This document shows positions 35,139 to 43,649 of a DNA stretch of 43,649 nucleotides, one piece after another. Position 1 is the first letter of the stretch. The number at the start of each line of letters is the position of its first letter. The stretch spans positions 1 through 43,649 of the forward strand of contig JAOIVE010000008.1 of assembly GCA_028223895.1 (NCBI GenBank). Direction: 5' to 3'. Both the position numbers and the translations under genes were made by a program. Under the pieces are notes generated by a model. It ran no database searches, had not been told where the DNA came from, and worked only from the letters and a program-made list of their open reading frames with translations. Origin of the DNA: Rickettsiales bacterium (GTDB taxonomy: Bacteria; Pseudomonadota; Alphaproteobacteria; Rickettsiales; UBA6187).

Positions 35139-36878
35139 ATGCAGGTAGCAGACAAATTAAATAATAACATAGATAAACCGCAAAAAAGCAAAAGCGGTAA
35201 TGTTTTTTGCAACCCAAAACAAAATAAATTTTATTTAATAGCATTATCTATATCAATAAATATTCTGTCTTTATCCTTGCCTATAACATTACTGCATTTC
35301 TACGATAGAATTCTTCCTACAAAACACTCAGCAACTTTAATAATATTAGTTTCTGTTGCAATAGCTGCCATATCTTTAGAAGCTGTGTTAAAAATCATAA
35401 GGTCTTATATGCTAAGCTGGTCAGCTTCATATTTTGAACATGATGTCACGCATAAAGCGATTAATAATTTTATAGAAGCCAATTTAAAAGAAACATCAAA
35501 AGAAGGTAAAGGCGAACATTTACAAAATATTAATGCTATCAGTAAGATAAAAGAATTTTATTCAGGCGCGTTAATACAAAATTACATAGATATATCTTTT
35601 GTTGTAATACTACTATCAATTATTTTTTATATAGCTTCATGGCTGGTTCTTGTGCCAATTTCACTATTGGCATTTTTTTCTATAAGTATGATATTTTTCA
35701 GTAATCGGCTAAAAAGCGATTTAAGCAAAAAAGATGATACAGATGCAGATAGATATAATTTCCTTATAGAATCCTTGCAAGGAATACACACTATAAAATC
35801 TCTTGGGTTAGAGCCAATCTTCTCCCGCCGCTATGAGAAATTAGAAGAAAATTCTACTATAACAAGTCACCAGCCATCTTTAAATAACTCAATAATTAAT
35901 AATTACGGCGCTTTATTTACCAATATAATGATTGTCTGCATAATATTTTTTGGCTCAATTATGGTTATAAACCATGATATAACTATGGGAACTTTGGTTG
36001 CCACAGTATTGCTTACAGGCCGTATAATACCACCCGTACAAAGAGGCATAGCACTGTCATATAAATGGCAGGATTTTTCTATTGCCATGAAAAAAGTTTC
36101 TTCATTTTTTGATATGGAAAAAATACAGCGCGATAAAAATATTTGCGATATAGAAAAAAAAGGCGTTCTTAGCATATCAAATCTGTCATTTAAATATCCT
36201 GATAGCGATGAAAAAATTATCGACAATATTAATATTGATCTAAAATTTGGCGATACAATATCAATAAGTGGAAATTATGGATCTGGCAAAACTACACTTA
36301 TAAAACTTATTTGCGGTCTTATAGTTCCTGACGGAGGAAGTATAAAAATAGATGATATTGAGGCATCAAAATATTCAGATATTGAGCTGCGCCGTCACAT
36401 TGCTTATATGGCAACAGACTCAGAAATTTTTACCGGTACAATCAAGGATAATATAACCGCTTTTTGTGATGAATATGAAAGTAATGCTATGGAAATAGCC
36501 AAATTACTTGAAATTGATAAAGAAGTTAGAAAACTTCCAGATGGATATGAAACCATGCTTTACGATAATCAGTCAGATCCGATATCTCCTGGTATAAAGC
36601 AGCGCATATCTCTTGCAAGAGTGCTTTCTCCAAAGCCAAAAATTTTACTATTTGATAATTCTGACAAGTCACTTGATACAAGAGGATATGAATGCATTGT
36701 GAAACTTTTAGCAAAATTAAAGGGTAAAGCTACAATGATTATAGTTTCTGATGATTGCAATATTCTTGATTTTGCAAAGCACGAATATGTACTTGAAGAC
36801 GGGCAACTACAGGAAAGAAGCTTTGATCAGAATAGTAAATTTTATGATCTTAAACCTTATAAAGAATTTACAATATGA
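35139..36878 (+). CDS. Type I secretion ABC half-transporter with degenerate ATPase site
   Basis: Exporter-type ABC half-transporter of 579 residues, with six membrane helices (about 30-300, including the LLHFYDRILP motif of type I secretion permeases) and a C-terminal nucleotide-binding domain. Walker A is intact (GNYGSGKTT, K384). The other motifs are degraded: the signature is ISPGI (482-486) instead of LSGGQ, the Walker B catalytic Glu is Asn (D506-N507), and the H-loop His is Asp (D538). It should therefore bind ATP but not hydrolyse it, pointing to a heterodimer with the next gene product. There is no N-terminal C39-type domain. It starts 30 bases after the RTX gene and overlaps the next gene by four bases. 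Confidence 0.88.
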   Translation: MQVADKLNNNIDKPQKSKSGNVFCNPKQNKFYLIALSISINILSLSLPITLLHFYDRILPTKHSATLIILVSVAIAAISLEAVLKIIRSYMLSWSASYFEHDVTHKAINNFIEANLKETSKEGKGEHLQNINAISKIKEFYSGALIQNYIDISFVVILLSIIFYIASWLVLVPISLLAFFSISMIFFSNRLKSDLSKKDDTDADRYNFLIESLQGIHTIKSLGLEPIFSRRYEKLEENSTITSHQPSLNNSIINNYGALFTNIMIVCIIFFGSIMVINHDITMGTLVATVLLTGRIIPPVQRGIALSYKWQDFSIAMKKVSSFFDMEKIQRDKNICDIEKKGVLSISNLSFKYPDSDEKIIDNINIDLKFGDTISISGNYGSGKTTLIKLICGLIVPDGGSIKIDDIEASKYSDIELRRHIAYMATDSEIFTGTIKDNITAFCDEYESNAMEIAKLLEIDKEVRKLPDGYETMLYDNQSDPISPGIKQRISLARVLSPKPKILLFDNSDKSLDTRGYECIVKLLAKLKGKATMIIVSDDCNILDFAKHEYVLEDGQLQERSFDQNSKFYDLKPYKEFTI

Positions 36879-39028
36879 GCAGCATGAAAATAAAAAATTA
36901 TGATCATATTTTACGCGAAACTATGTGCTTTGGCTCAGATAGCAAAGGTAATGATGATGCATGGCTTGGAAAAAAAGTACGCGAATCTCCTATTGCCACA
37001 TGTCTTGCGGCATTTGTTGGAATGCTCGATGAAGATATAAATCCAAGATTATTATATGAGTCATTGCCATATGCAAATGACAGAGATTTAGATCGCGCCG
37101 ATATGCTAGGATTTATGGCCAACCTTGGTTATAAATGTAATTACATGAAAGGCAATGCCGGATCTATAGATGAAAGACTTCTTCCATGTGTGTTTATAAA
37201 TTCAGATCAGATATATATCTTAATGAATTTTCAGGGCGAAAAAAAAGAAAACATAACTGTATATAACTGCAATAAAAGAAGCTCCGAAACCATTAAATGC
37301 AAAGACATAAAAAAGGGCGATATATTATTATTTCAAGAAGATAAGGAGTTATCACAAGGCTATAATAATCTTTTTGCAGATGGTATAATTAAAACCATAT
37401 TAAAGAAATTTAAAATCCAGATAATATCAATATTTGTAGCCAGTTTATTTATAAGCCTGTTTTCTCTTTCAATGCCAGTTTTTGTTATGGTCGTATATGA
37501 TAAAGTTATAGGCATTGGTCAGCAGCAAAATTTATATTATTTATTATATGGAATTGCTATAATATTCATGGCTGATCTTGCTTTGCGCACCATGCGGTCT
37601 TCGAGTATATGCTGGTTAAGCTCGCGCATTGACAATATGGTAAGCAATTGCATATACCGAAAAATATTATATTTAAAATCATCTTTCACAGAAAGTGCTT
37701 CTATATCCTCACAAGTTGCTAAAATACGCTCCTTTGAGTCTATAAGAAATTTCCTAAACAGCCCATTATTTTTAACAATTATTGAGCTGCCTTTTGTGAT
37801 AGTTATGTTGAACGCAATAGGAATTATTGCAGGAAAATTAGCTCTTATACCAGCAGCGGCAACAATTATATGCATGGCTGTAATATATACATTTCAATCA
37901 AAATTAAATGATAATGTAGATTCAGCGGCAAAGGCAGTTGCATCAAAGCAGGAATCATGCATAGAAATTTTCTCCAAGGTGCATGCTTTTAGATATTGCG
38001 GACTTTCTTCACAGAGAATCGATGATTTAAAAGAAAAATCTGCAGCATCATCACTTGCAACTTTTGAATCAAATCATGTAGTTGCAGTTTTAGATACAAT
38101 CATTGCAACTATCAGCAATTTTACAATACTTGCAACATTAGTTGCCGGCACTACATTGGTATGGTCTGGCGATATAACAACTGGCGCACTGGTGGCGACA
38201 ATGATAATTATCTGGCGAATTATGGCACCTTTACAAACCATGAGTGCAGTTATTCCAAAAATTGAACAGGTAAAAGACAGCGTTGAACAGATTGATCGAT
38301 TGATGAAAATAGAATCTGAAAGCGATATTGCAAATAACACCAAAGATCTTAGAAATATTAAGGGCGATGTTAGTTTTGTAAATGTTGGGATAAAATATAG
38401 CAAAAGTATTTTTCCAACTATTTCAGGACTTACCCTTGATGTATCAGCAGGCCAGTTAATAGCAATAAGCGGTAGTAACGGATCTGGCAAAACTACATTG
38501 TTAAAACTGATAAACGGCCTATATACTCCACAAGTTGGCAGTATAAGAATTGATGACATGGATATAAGACAAATAAACCCACTTACATTAAGACAATCAG
38601 TTGATTATCTGCCGCAATCTCCTAATTTTTTCGATGGTAGTATCGCAGATAATTTACGCCTTGCAAATCCTTTATCCACCGATGAAGAAATATATAATAT
38701 ATTAAAAACTGTAGATGCTTATGAAGATATTAAAAAGTTAGATTATGGTATATACACAAAAATAGGAGGCAATAATACTCCTATATCAACTTGTCTTGCA
38801 TATCAGTTAAACATGGCTCGCGCACTATTAAAAGACAGCAAGATAGTATTGTTAGATGAGCTGCCATTTGCTCTTATAAATAGTAAGAGCGGAGTAGCAT
38901 ATCTTGAATTTATAAAACGCTTTAAAGGCAAGAAAACCATTTTTTATGTGACTCATCGTGACGATCATTTAAAAATGGCAGATAAGGTAATAATGCTAGA
39001 AAAAGAGCGTCAACCTACTATTATTTAA
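36875..39028 (+). CDS. Type I secretion ABC half-transporter with C39-like domain
   Basis: A 717-residue half-transporter in three parts: an N-terminal C39-like domain (about 1-155), a membrane domain (about 180-460, with PVFVMVVYDKVIGIG) and a nucleotide-binding domain. In the C39-like domain the catalytic Cys region reads ESPIATCLAAF and the His is not seen, so it should be a non-proteolytic substrate-docking CLD as in HlyB and LapB. The ATPase has intact Walker A (K539), Walker B D661-E662 and H694, but its signature is ISTCL (637-641) instead of LSGGQ. This complements the defects of the preceding protein, so one composite site may be active and the other dead. It is translationally coupled to its partner by an ATGA overlap. 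Confidence 0.9.
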   Translation: MSSMKIKNYDHILRETMCFGSDSKGNDDAWLGKKVRESPIATCLAAFVGMLDEDINPRLLYESLPYANDRDLDRADMLGFMANLGYKCNYMKGNAGSIDERLLPCVFINSDQIYILMNFQGEKKENITVYNCNKRSSETIKCKDIKKGDILLFQEDKELSQGYNNLFADGIIKTILKKFKIQIISIFVASLFISLFSLSMPVFVMVVYDKVIGIGQQQNLYYLLYGIAIIFMADLALRTMRSSSICWLSSRIDNMVSNCIYRKILYLKSSFTESASISSQVAKIRSFESIRNFLNSPLFLTIIELPFVIVMLNAIGIIAGKLALIPAAATIICMAVIYTFQSKLNDNVDSAAKAVASKQESCIEIFSKVHAFRYCGLSSQRIDDLKEKSAASSLATFESNHVVAVLDTIIATISNFTILATLVAGTTLVWSGDITTGALVATMIIIWRIMAPLQTMSAVIPKIEQVKDSVEQIDRLMKIESESDIANNTKDLRNIKGDVSFVNVGIKYSKSIFPTISGLTLDVSAGQLIAISGSNGSGKTTLLKLINGLYTPQVGSIRIDDMDIRQINPLTLRQSVDYLPQSPNFFDGSIADNLRLANPLSTDEEIYNILKTVDAYEDIKKLDYGIYTKIGGNNTPISTCLAYQLNMARALLKDSKIVLLDELPFALINSKSGVAYLEFIKRFKGKKTIFYVTHRDDHLKMADKVIMLEKERQPTII

Positions 39029-39052
39029 TGATAAATTATTTGGGGAGTAATT

Positions 39053-40375
39053 TTGGGCAATAAAAATATAAATAAGCAACTAAGATATTTATCGCAATCG
39101 GCCTTGTTGGAAGAGTCGGTATATCCGCGCCTTATGATATTTACAATATTGTTGGTAAGTGTAAGCCTGCTTGCGATAATTGCCTGGGCTTCAGTTTCTA
39201 CAATAAGTGAAGTTTCAGATTCTCCAGGAGAAGTAGTTCCAAGTAAATATATTCAGCTTGTACAGCATTTAGAAGGCGGAATAATCTCTAAGATAAACGT
39301 AAAAGAAGGAGAGATTGTAAAAAAAGATCAGGTACTGGTAGTACTTGATGGTCTTGATTTTAAGAAAGATCTGGCACGCCTAAAATCACGTCAGTTAACT
39401 TTACAGCTACAGGCTGAGCGCTTAAAAGCATATATTCAAGACAGAGAACCTAATTTTGATAAAATATCCGGGGTAAGCGAAAAGTTAAAAGATTACCATA
39501 TGAAAATCTTTTTAAGCGATAGAAATTCTAAAAATACTACCAAAGAGATAATTAAAAATCAGATAGCTCAAAAAAGAGAAAGCCTGAATATCTTAAAAGA
39601 TAAGAAAAATACATTGCAGGATAATATCAATATAGCCAAAGAAGAGCTAAAAATGAAGGATTCTCTCTTAGAAAAAGGTCTTATCAGCAAAGTATCCTAT
39701 TTTGAAATTAAGAAGCAATTTAATACATTAAAGGGTAAGATAAATGAGTTGGAATCTCAAACATCACGCGACAAAGAAGCTATTTTAGAATTTGAAAGCC
39801 GACTTATTTCTCTAAAAGCTGAATATCAAAAAGATGCTTATAAGCAATTAGAGGATATTGGAGCTCAATTTTCCCAAAATAAAGAAAGTATTGATAAGCT
39901 AACCGACAAAGTTGAAAGATTATATATAAGATCTCCGGCTAATGGTTTGGTTAAAAAAATTGCACTTAATACCATAGGTGGTGTTATTTCTCCAGGTCAG
40001 CCTGTTATGGATATAGTTCCATTTGACGATCAGCTAATCGTTGAAAGCAGGATTGACCCAAGCGATATAGGGCACATAAAAAAAGGCTATGAAGCAGATA
40101 TAAAATTCAGCTCATATGATTTTTCAAGATATGGCACGGTTAAAGGTACTTTAAATTATATTTCTGCAACCACATTTACCAAAAATAACGGCGATAAATA
40201 TTATTTGGGAAGGATTTTGCTATCAAAAAACTTTGTTGGCAATAATCCTGAAGAAAATCCTATAGTTCCAGGAATGACTGTTAAAGCAAGCATCATAACT
40301 GGCAAGAAAACTATATTAAGCTATTTGTTAAAACCAATTCAGTCATCAATTGATGGCGCATTAAGCGAGCGATAA
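39053..40375 (+). CDS. HlyD-family periplasmic adaptor of type I secretion
   Basis: Membrane fusion protein of 440 residues with a short cytoplasmic N-terminus and a single helix at about 27-48. A lipoyl-like half motif follows (VQHLEGGIISKINVKEGEIV), then a long coiled coil from about 110 to 275 and a second half with IRSPANGLVKKI. The beta-barrel domain at the C-terminus has VPGMTVKASIITGKKTILSYLLKP, the standard ending of HlyD/PrtE-type proteins. The start is TTG at 39053 with GGGGAG six bases upstream. It would bridge the ABC pair to an outer-membrane TolC-type channel, for which no gene is in the window. Confidence 0.93.
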   Translation: MGNKNINKQLRYLSQSALLEESVYPRLMIFTILLVSVSLLAIIAWASVSTISEVSDSPGEVVPSKYIQLVQHLEGGIISKINVKEGEIVKKDQVLVVLDGLDFKKDLARLKSRQLTLQLQAERLKAYIQDREPNFDKISGVSEKLKDYHMKIFLSDRNSKNTTKEIIKNQIAQKRESLNILKDKKNTLQDNINIAKEELKMKDSLLEKGLISKVSYFEIKKQFNTLKGKINELESQTSRDKEAILEFESRLISLKAEYQKDAYKQLEDIGAQFSQNKESIDKLTDKVERLYIRSPANGLVKKIALNTIGGVISPGQPVMDIVPFDDQLIVESRIDPSDIGHIKKGYEADIKFSSYDFSRYGTVKGTLNYISATTFTKNNGDKYYLGRILLSKNFVGNNPEENPIVPGMTVKASIITGKKTILSYLLKPIQSSIDGALSER

Positions 40376-40380
40376 TAAAA

Positions 40381-41310
40381 ATGACGCAAAATGATCCTAT
40401 AAAAATTTTAGTTGTTGATGATGATGCTAAAGAGGCAGAATTTATTTCTGAAGGTCTGGCAGGACATAATTACTCTATAGACATTGCCATTCATGGTCGT
40501 GATGCCTGTCATAAAATGCGCGAATCTGGAAATGATTATTATGCTATATTACTTGATCGCGAGATGCCGGTAATGGACGGACTTGAGTTTATTGAATGGC
40601 TAAAAGAAAATAATTTTGAAAAAACTCCCGTTGTCATGATAACCAAAGATGATAATCCGCAAATGGTTAAAGAGGGCATTGACGCAGGTGTGTTTTATTA
40701 CCTTAACAAGCCCATACAACATGAATTATTAAAATCCGTTGTCGCATCAGCTGTGACATCAATGACTCGCAGAAAAAATCTTCAAAGAGAGATCAAAGAA
40801 CATGGGATAAGCATGCATCTAATTGATAAATGTATGTTTACTGTAAAAACTTTAGAAGATGCAGAAAGCGTTTCATGTTTTATTGCCAGCCTCTTTCCTT
40901 GTGCAGAAACTGCTTTGCAAGGTCTTGCTGAAATTATAATAAATGCTGTTGAACATGGTAATCTTGGCATTACATATGAAGAAAAAACCCAATTTATATT
41001 AGACAGAACATGGCGCAAAGAAATAGAAAAGCGCCAGCAAATGCCCGAATATATAGATAAGAAAGTTACTATTTACTACCATAATGCCGAAGATTCATAT
41101 CGTGTTACTATATTGGATGAAGGCAAGGGTTTTGACTGGAAGCAATATATATCAATGAACCCTTCACGCGCTACAGATAATCACGGCAGAGGAATTGCCA
41201 AAGCAAAACTCACCAGCTTTGATGAAATAATATATAATGATGTTGGTAATAAAGTTACTGTTATATTATATAAAGAAAATATCAAGCAAGATGATTTACA
41301 GTGGAAATAA
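40381..41310 (+). CDS. Response regulator fused to a HATPase domain
   Basis: A 309-residue soluble protein. Residues 5-125 are a receiver domain with acidic pocket D13/D14, phospho-acceptor D59 in LLDREMPVMDG and K110 in LNKP. Residues from about 165 to 305 are a GHKL ATPase of the RsbW/anti-sigma kind: N box LAEIIINAVEHGN with N188, G1 DEGKGFDW and G2 HGRGIAKA. There is no HisKA domain, no phosphatase and no DNA-binding domain, so the output is probably protein binding or Ser/Thr phosphorylation of a partner rather than transcription. It follows the adaptor gene by five bases and is last in the secretion operon. The partner protein is not in the window. Confidence 0.88.
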   Translation: MTQNDPIKILVVDDDAKEAEFISEGLAGHNYSIDIAIHGRDACHKMRESGNDYYAILLDREMPVMDGLEFIEWLKENNFEKTPVVMITKDDNPQMVKEGIDAGVFYYLNKPIQHELLKSVVASAVTSMTRRKNLQREIKEHGISMHLIDKCMFTVKTLEDAESVSCFIASLFPCAETALQGLAEIIINAVEHGNLGITYEEKTQFILDRTWRKEIEKRQQMPEYIDKKVTIYYHNAEDSYRVTILDEGKGFDWKQYISMNPSRATDNHGRGIAKAKLTSFDEIIYNDVGNKVTVILYKENIKQDDLQWK

Positions 41311-41321
41311 ATCAGGCATTT

Positions 41322-43649
41322 TTATTGCGGAGTTCCATGTCCTATAAAAACACCATTTATTTCCAGGCTTCCTGATGTAACATTCATATTTCCTCCCATG
41401 TCCTGAGCAGAATTGCCAAATAATGCACCATTTGCAGTTCCTACTTTGTCTGTAACCTGGGTAGAAAATGTGGCGTTAGTTTCATCGAGCGCCATATTAG
41501 AAAAAACTGCCTGCGGAGACCCTATTAAATCATTATTTGCGGCTATAGCATTATCTTGAGCAAAATATTTTGTAGTGGACCCGGTAACATTAGGCATAGT
41601 AACCCTGAAATTAACTATATCCCTTGCACCAACATTAATCTGGCTGGTGAAACTGCCTGTCTTATGATATACTTTTGAGCCATCAAATACGCTTGCTAAA
41701 ACAACACCGGCATAATCAACAAGACCAATAGTTCCTGCCAAACCAGAAGATACCTGACCTGCCACATATGGAATCATGTGAATTTTATTTGGAGTGTTTG
41801 GATCTGTGGTTTCTGTTACTTCTGAGGCCCAAACTCCCCAATGAGCATGCTCACAAGATGTACATTGCATAGTAGATCTATCTGCAGAATCTATTATTGA
41901 ATAGCTTGATACTAAAACACCCTTTTTTAAATTATCATGGTTATTAACTGAGTTCCCGCCATAGGCAAAACCGCTTTGTCCCATAGCATATATCTGGTCA
42001 GATATATAAGCATCAGCGGCGCTATATGAGTTAGACAAAACATTCTTATTACCAAAAGTTCCTTCAATATTAGTAGATGCAGAAGGGCTTGAGGTTGTCT
42101 CTAAATTAAAATGACCACCCATACTACTATTATTTCCTATGGAAATCTCGACACCCATATCTTCATCATTCCAATAACCAATTGGGTTAGTTCCAGAACC
42201 ACGAGTTATAAAGCCTGCAGCATAACCTCTTAAAGTTTTTCCTAAATTATTATGAGCATTTAAAACAGAAGAATCAGAAGATGCAGCATTACCATCATCA
42301 ACTATAACACCTTGTGAAATATTTCCCGCAGGATGTCCTGCAACTGAGCCTTCCAATATAAAACCCTCAATGCCATTATTTGTATCACCATACATATTAT
42401 CTTTGACAAAAATATTTCCCGCACGAGATGCAAAACTGCTATTACCCTGATCGAGCATATCAAATGCTGCGCCATATAAACTATTGCCACTACTATTACC
42501 AGAATCTATAGCCTTACCAATAGCGCCATAACCAACTATCAATTCGCTCTTTGTTGTATCGAAATTCCAGTTTAAATATCCAGCAACAAAGCGCTTACTT
42601 GTTCCATCGACAACCATTCCCCTTCTGGTAGATTTAGTTATATTAGTAGCATCGGCAGAACTAACTCCCGCAGGTAATAAAGCTGTATTTGGAACAGACC
42701 AGTCAAAAAATCCTACTTCACTTGCGCTTGAATTATAATATGTACGCATCTCGGGTAAGAAATCATAATATTTTGTAGCGCTATATGCTGAGTTCTCAAG
42801 TATTTCTCTTGTATTATCAGCATTGGGCGCGATCTTTGTGCCTATAATTCCTGCAAGCTGATCACCGCTATTTGCTCCAAAAGCTGTAGTTATTGCAGTA
42901 GCGGCATTTTGCGTATTAACCATCCCTCTTTCTATTCGTAAATAGCGCATAAGACCATTTTTTGAAGCATATGTATGACCGGAAAAAACCTCATTATTAA
43001 ATTTACTGATGCTGGCATCATCACTATAAATAGTTTTAAAAGCTCCATTATCAGCCTTCGGCCATGTTAAATAAATATCTGTAACACTAGGCTGCCTTAC
43101 CGCACTGGTTACTGTATTATTATTAACAGCTCCATCCATTGATGCAACACTATTGCTGATAGTGCCACCCTCATTTTTATTTAAAAGAGCTATGCCAAAA
43201 AGATTAAAAGGAAGGTTGCTGTTATTATTCTGATCCTCATTTAACTTATTACCATCTGTAACAGGAGGTGGCTTATATATAACCTGATGGCCACCATCAT
43301 CTCCACCTGACTCTTTATCATTATTAAAGAAATTACCAAAAAAGCCAAATACTCCCGGTTTTCCTTTTCCTCCATCTACAGGGCCGCCCGGAGCTGCATT
43401 TCTGCCATTATTATTTGCCCCCTTATTTGCTGGGCCTGGGCCTTTTTGATTATTGTTTTTACCATTAGGAGGCCCTTTTTTGCCAACAGGATTTTGTCTA
43501 TCCTGACCTTTCCCATCACCATCTTTTCTATCAACTTTGCCGCCTTTATCGCCTTCTCTTTTTTCACCCTTGCCGTCACCTTCCTTGTTATCAGGGCTTT
43601 TTTTATCTTTTTTATCATTATTTTTTCCACCATCATCTTTTTTATTTCC
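41322..43649 (-). CDS. Large surface-like protein, N-terminus beyond the window (partial)
   Basis: The frame is open from the stop at 41322 to the right edge, so at least 775 residues are visible and the ATG at 43139 is not the true start. The upstream part (43141-43649) encodes a low-complexity stretch rich in Gly, Lys, Asp, Asn and Pro, followed by FFGNFFNND. The downstream 600 residues are Gly/Ser/Asn/Thr-rich with many short strand-like segments, a CTSCEH pair, and an ending (GALFGNSAQDMGGNM, INGVFIGHG) that recalls the barrel end of TbpB-like proteins. It may be a surface protein carrying FecR-like or ligand-binding domains further upstream; I cannot see them. It converges on the secretion operon, 11 bases between stops, and could be a second substrate. 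Confidence 0.75.
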   Translation of the reverse strand, partial: GNKKDDGGKNNDKKDKKSPDNKEGDGKGEKREGDKGGKVDRKDGDGKGQDRQNPVGKKGPPNGKNNNQKGPGPANKGANNNGRNAAPGGPVDGGKGKPGVFGFFGNFFNNDKESGGDDGGHQVIYKPPPVTDGNKLNEDQNNNSNLPFNLFGIALLNKNEGGTISNSVASMDGAVNNNTVTSAVRQPSVTDIYLTWPKADNGAFKTIYSDDASISKFNNEVFSGHTYASKNGLMRYLRIERGMVNTQNAATAITTAFGANSGDQLAGIIGTKIAPNADNTREILENSAYSATKYYDFLPEMRTYYNSSASEVGFFDWSVPNTALLPAGVSSADATNITKSTRRGMVVDGTSKRFVAGYLNWNFDTTKSELIVGYGAIGKAIDSGNSSGNSLYGAAFDMLDQGNSSFASRAGNIFVKDNMYGDTNNGIEGFILEGSVAGHPAGNISQGVIVDDGNAASSDSSVLNAHNNLGKTLRGYAAGFITRGSGTNPIGYWNDEDMGVEISIGNNSSMGGHFNLETTSSPSASTNIEGTFGNKNVLSNSYSAADAYISDQIYAMGQSGFAYGGNSVNNHDNLKKGVLVSSYSIIDSADRSTMQCTSCEHAHWGVWASEVTETTDPNTPNKIHMIPYVAGQVSSGLAGTIGLVDYAGVVLASVFDGSKVYHKTGSFTSQINVGARDIVNFRVTMPNVTGSTTKYFAQDNAIAANNDLIGSPQAVFSNMALDETNATFSTQVTDKVGTANGALFGNSAQDMGGNMNVTSGSLEINGVFIGHGTPQ

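Noticed and set aside
43376-43636. Lys/Ile-rich 86-codon frame on the minus strand
   Set aside because: It is a frame-shifted reading of the low-complexity linker of the large surface protein, which is open through the whole stretch.

Overview
The window looks like a chromosomal segment of an AT-rich alphaproteobacterium. I base this on a fused IspDF enzyme, a short ProRS followed by a DUF1467 gene and lolC/lolD, a metX-metW pair facing a chorismate mutase-hisC pair, RpoH, SURF1 and CtrA-like TTAA-N7-TTAA sites. I cannot name the genus. Amino-acid biosynthesis genes (metX, hisC, thrC, a chorismate mutase) argue against a strongly reduced endosymbiont. I found no tRNA, rRNA, CRISPR array, phage gene or transposase.

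Layout. At 1-303 and 18803-19412 there are clusters of palindromic intergenic repeats. The same composite element is present in opposite orientations in the two clusters. Between them lie dusB, ispDF, an acidic protein built of 24-residue repeats, lpxB, a lone type IV prepilin, a DUF58/DUF4381/VWA operon without a neighbouring MoxR, a Cache-type sensor kinase, comM, an unknown coiled-coil protein, lolD-lolC, proS, a DUF1467 gene, an acidic repeat protein, an MscS channel and gloB. After the second cluster come metW-metX, a chorismate mutase-hisC-thrC run, rpoH, rluD, a small membrane protein and an autotransporter split by a (TA)6 tract. These are followed by nth, an unknown Glu/Ala-rich protein, an M32 carboxypeptidase and SURF1.

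The most distinctive region is 32.7-43.6 kb. A five-gene operon encodes a 782-residue RTX protein with a (Glu-Pro)58 spacer, two adjacent and complementarily degenerate type I secretion ABC half-transporters, an HlyD-type adaptor, and a response regulator fused to a HATPase domain. A TTAA-N7-TTAA site overlaps the candidate promoter. Converging on this operon is the C-terminal part of a large surface-like protein that runs off the right edge. Together they look like an asymmetric, RtxB/RtxE-like four-component secretion locus for surface proteins. No TolC-type outer-membrane gene is in view.

Two loci look built for variation: the autotransporter, where changing the TA tract by one unit restores a full-length protein, and the repeat-containing acidic proteins. 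The clearest candidates for undescribed biology are the heterodimeric ABC/RTX/REC-HATPase locus, the 24-residue repeat protein and the TA-tract autotransporter. All functional calls come from reading motifs; no database search was run.
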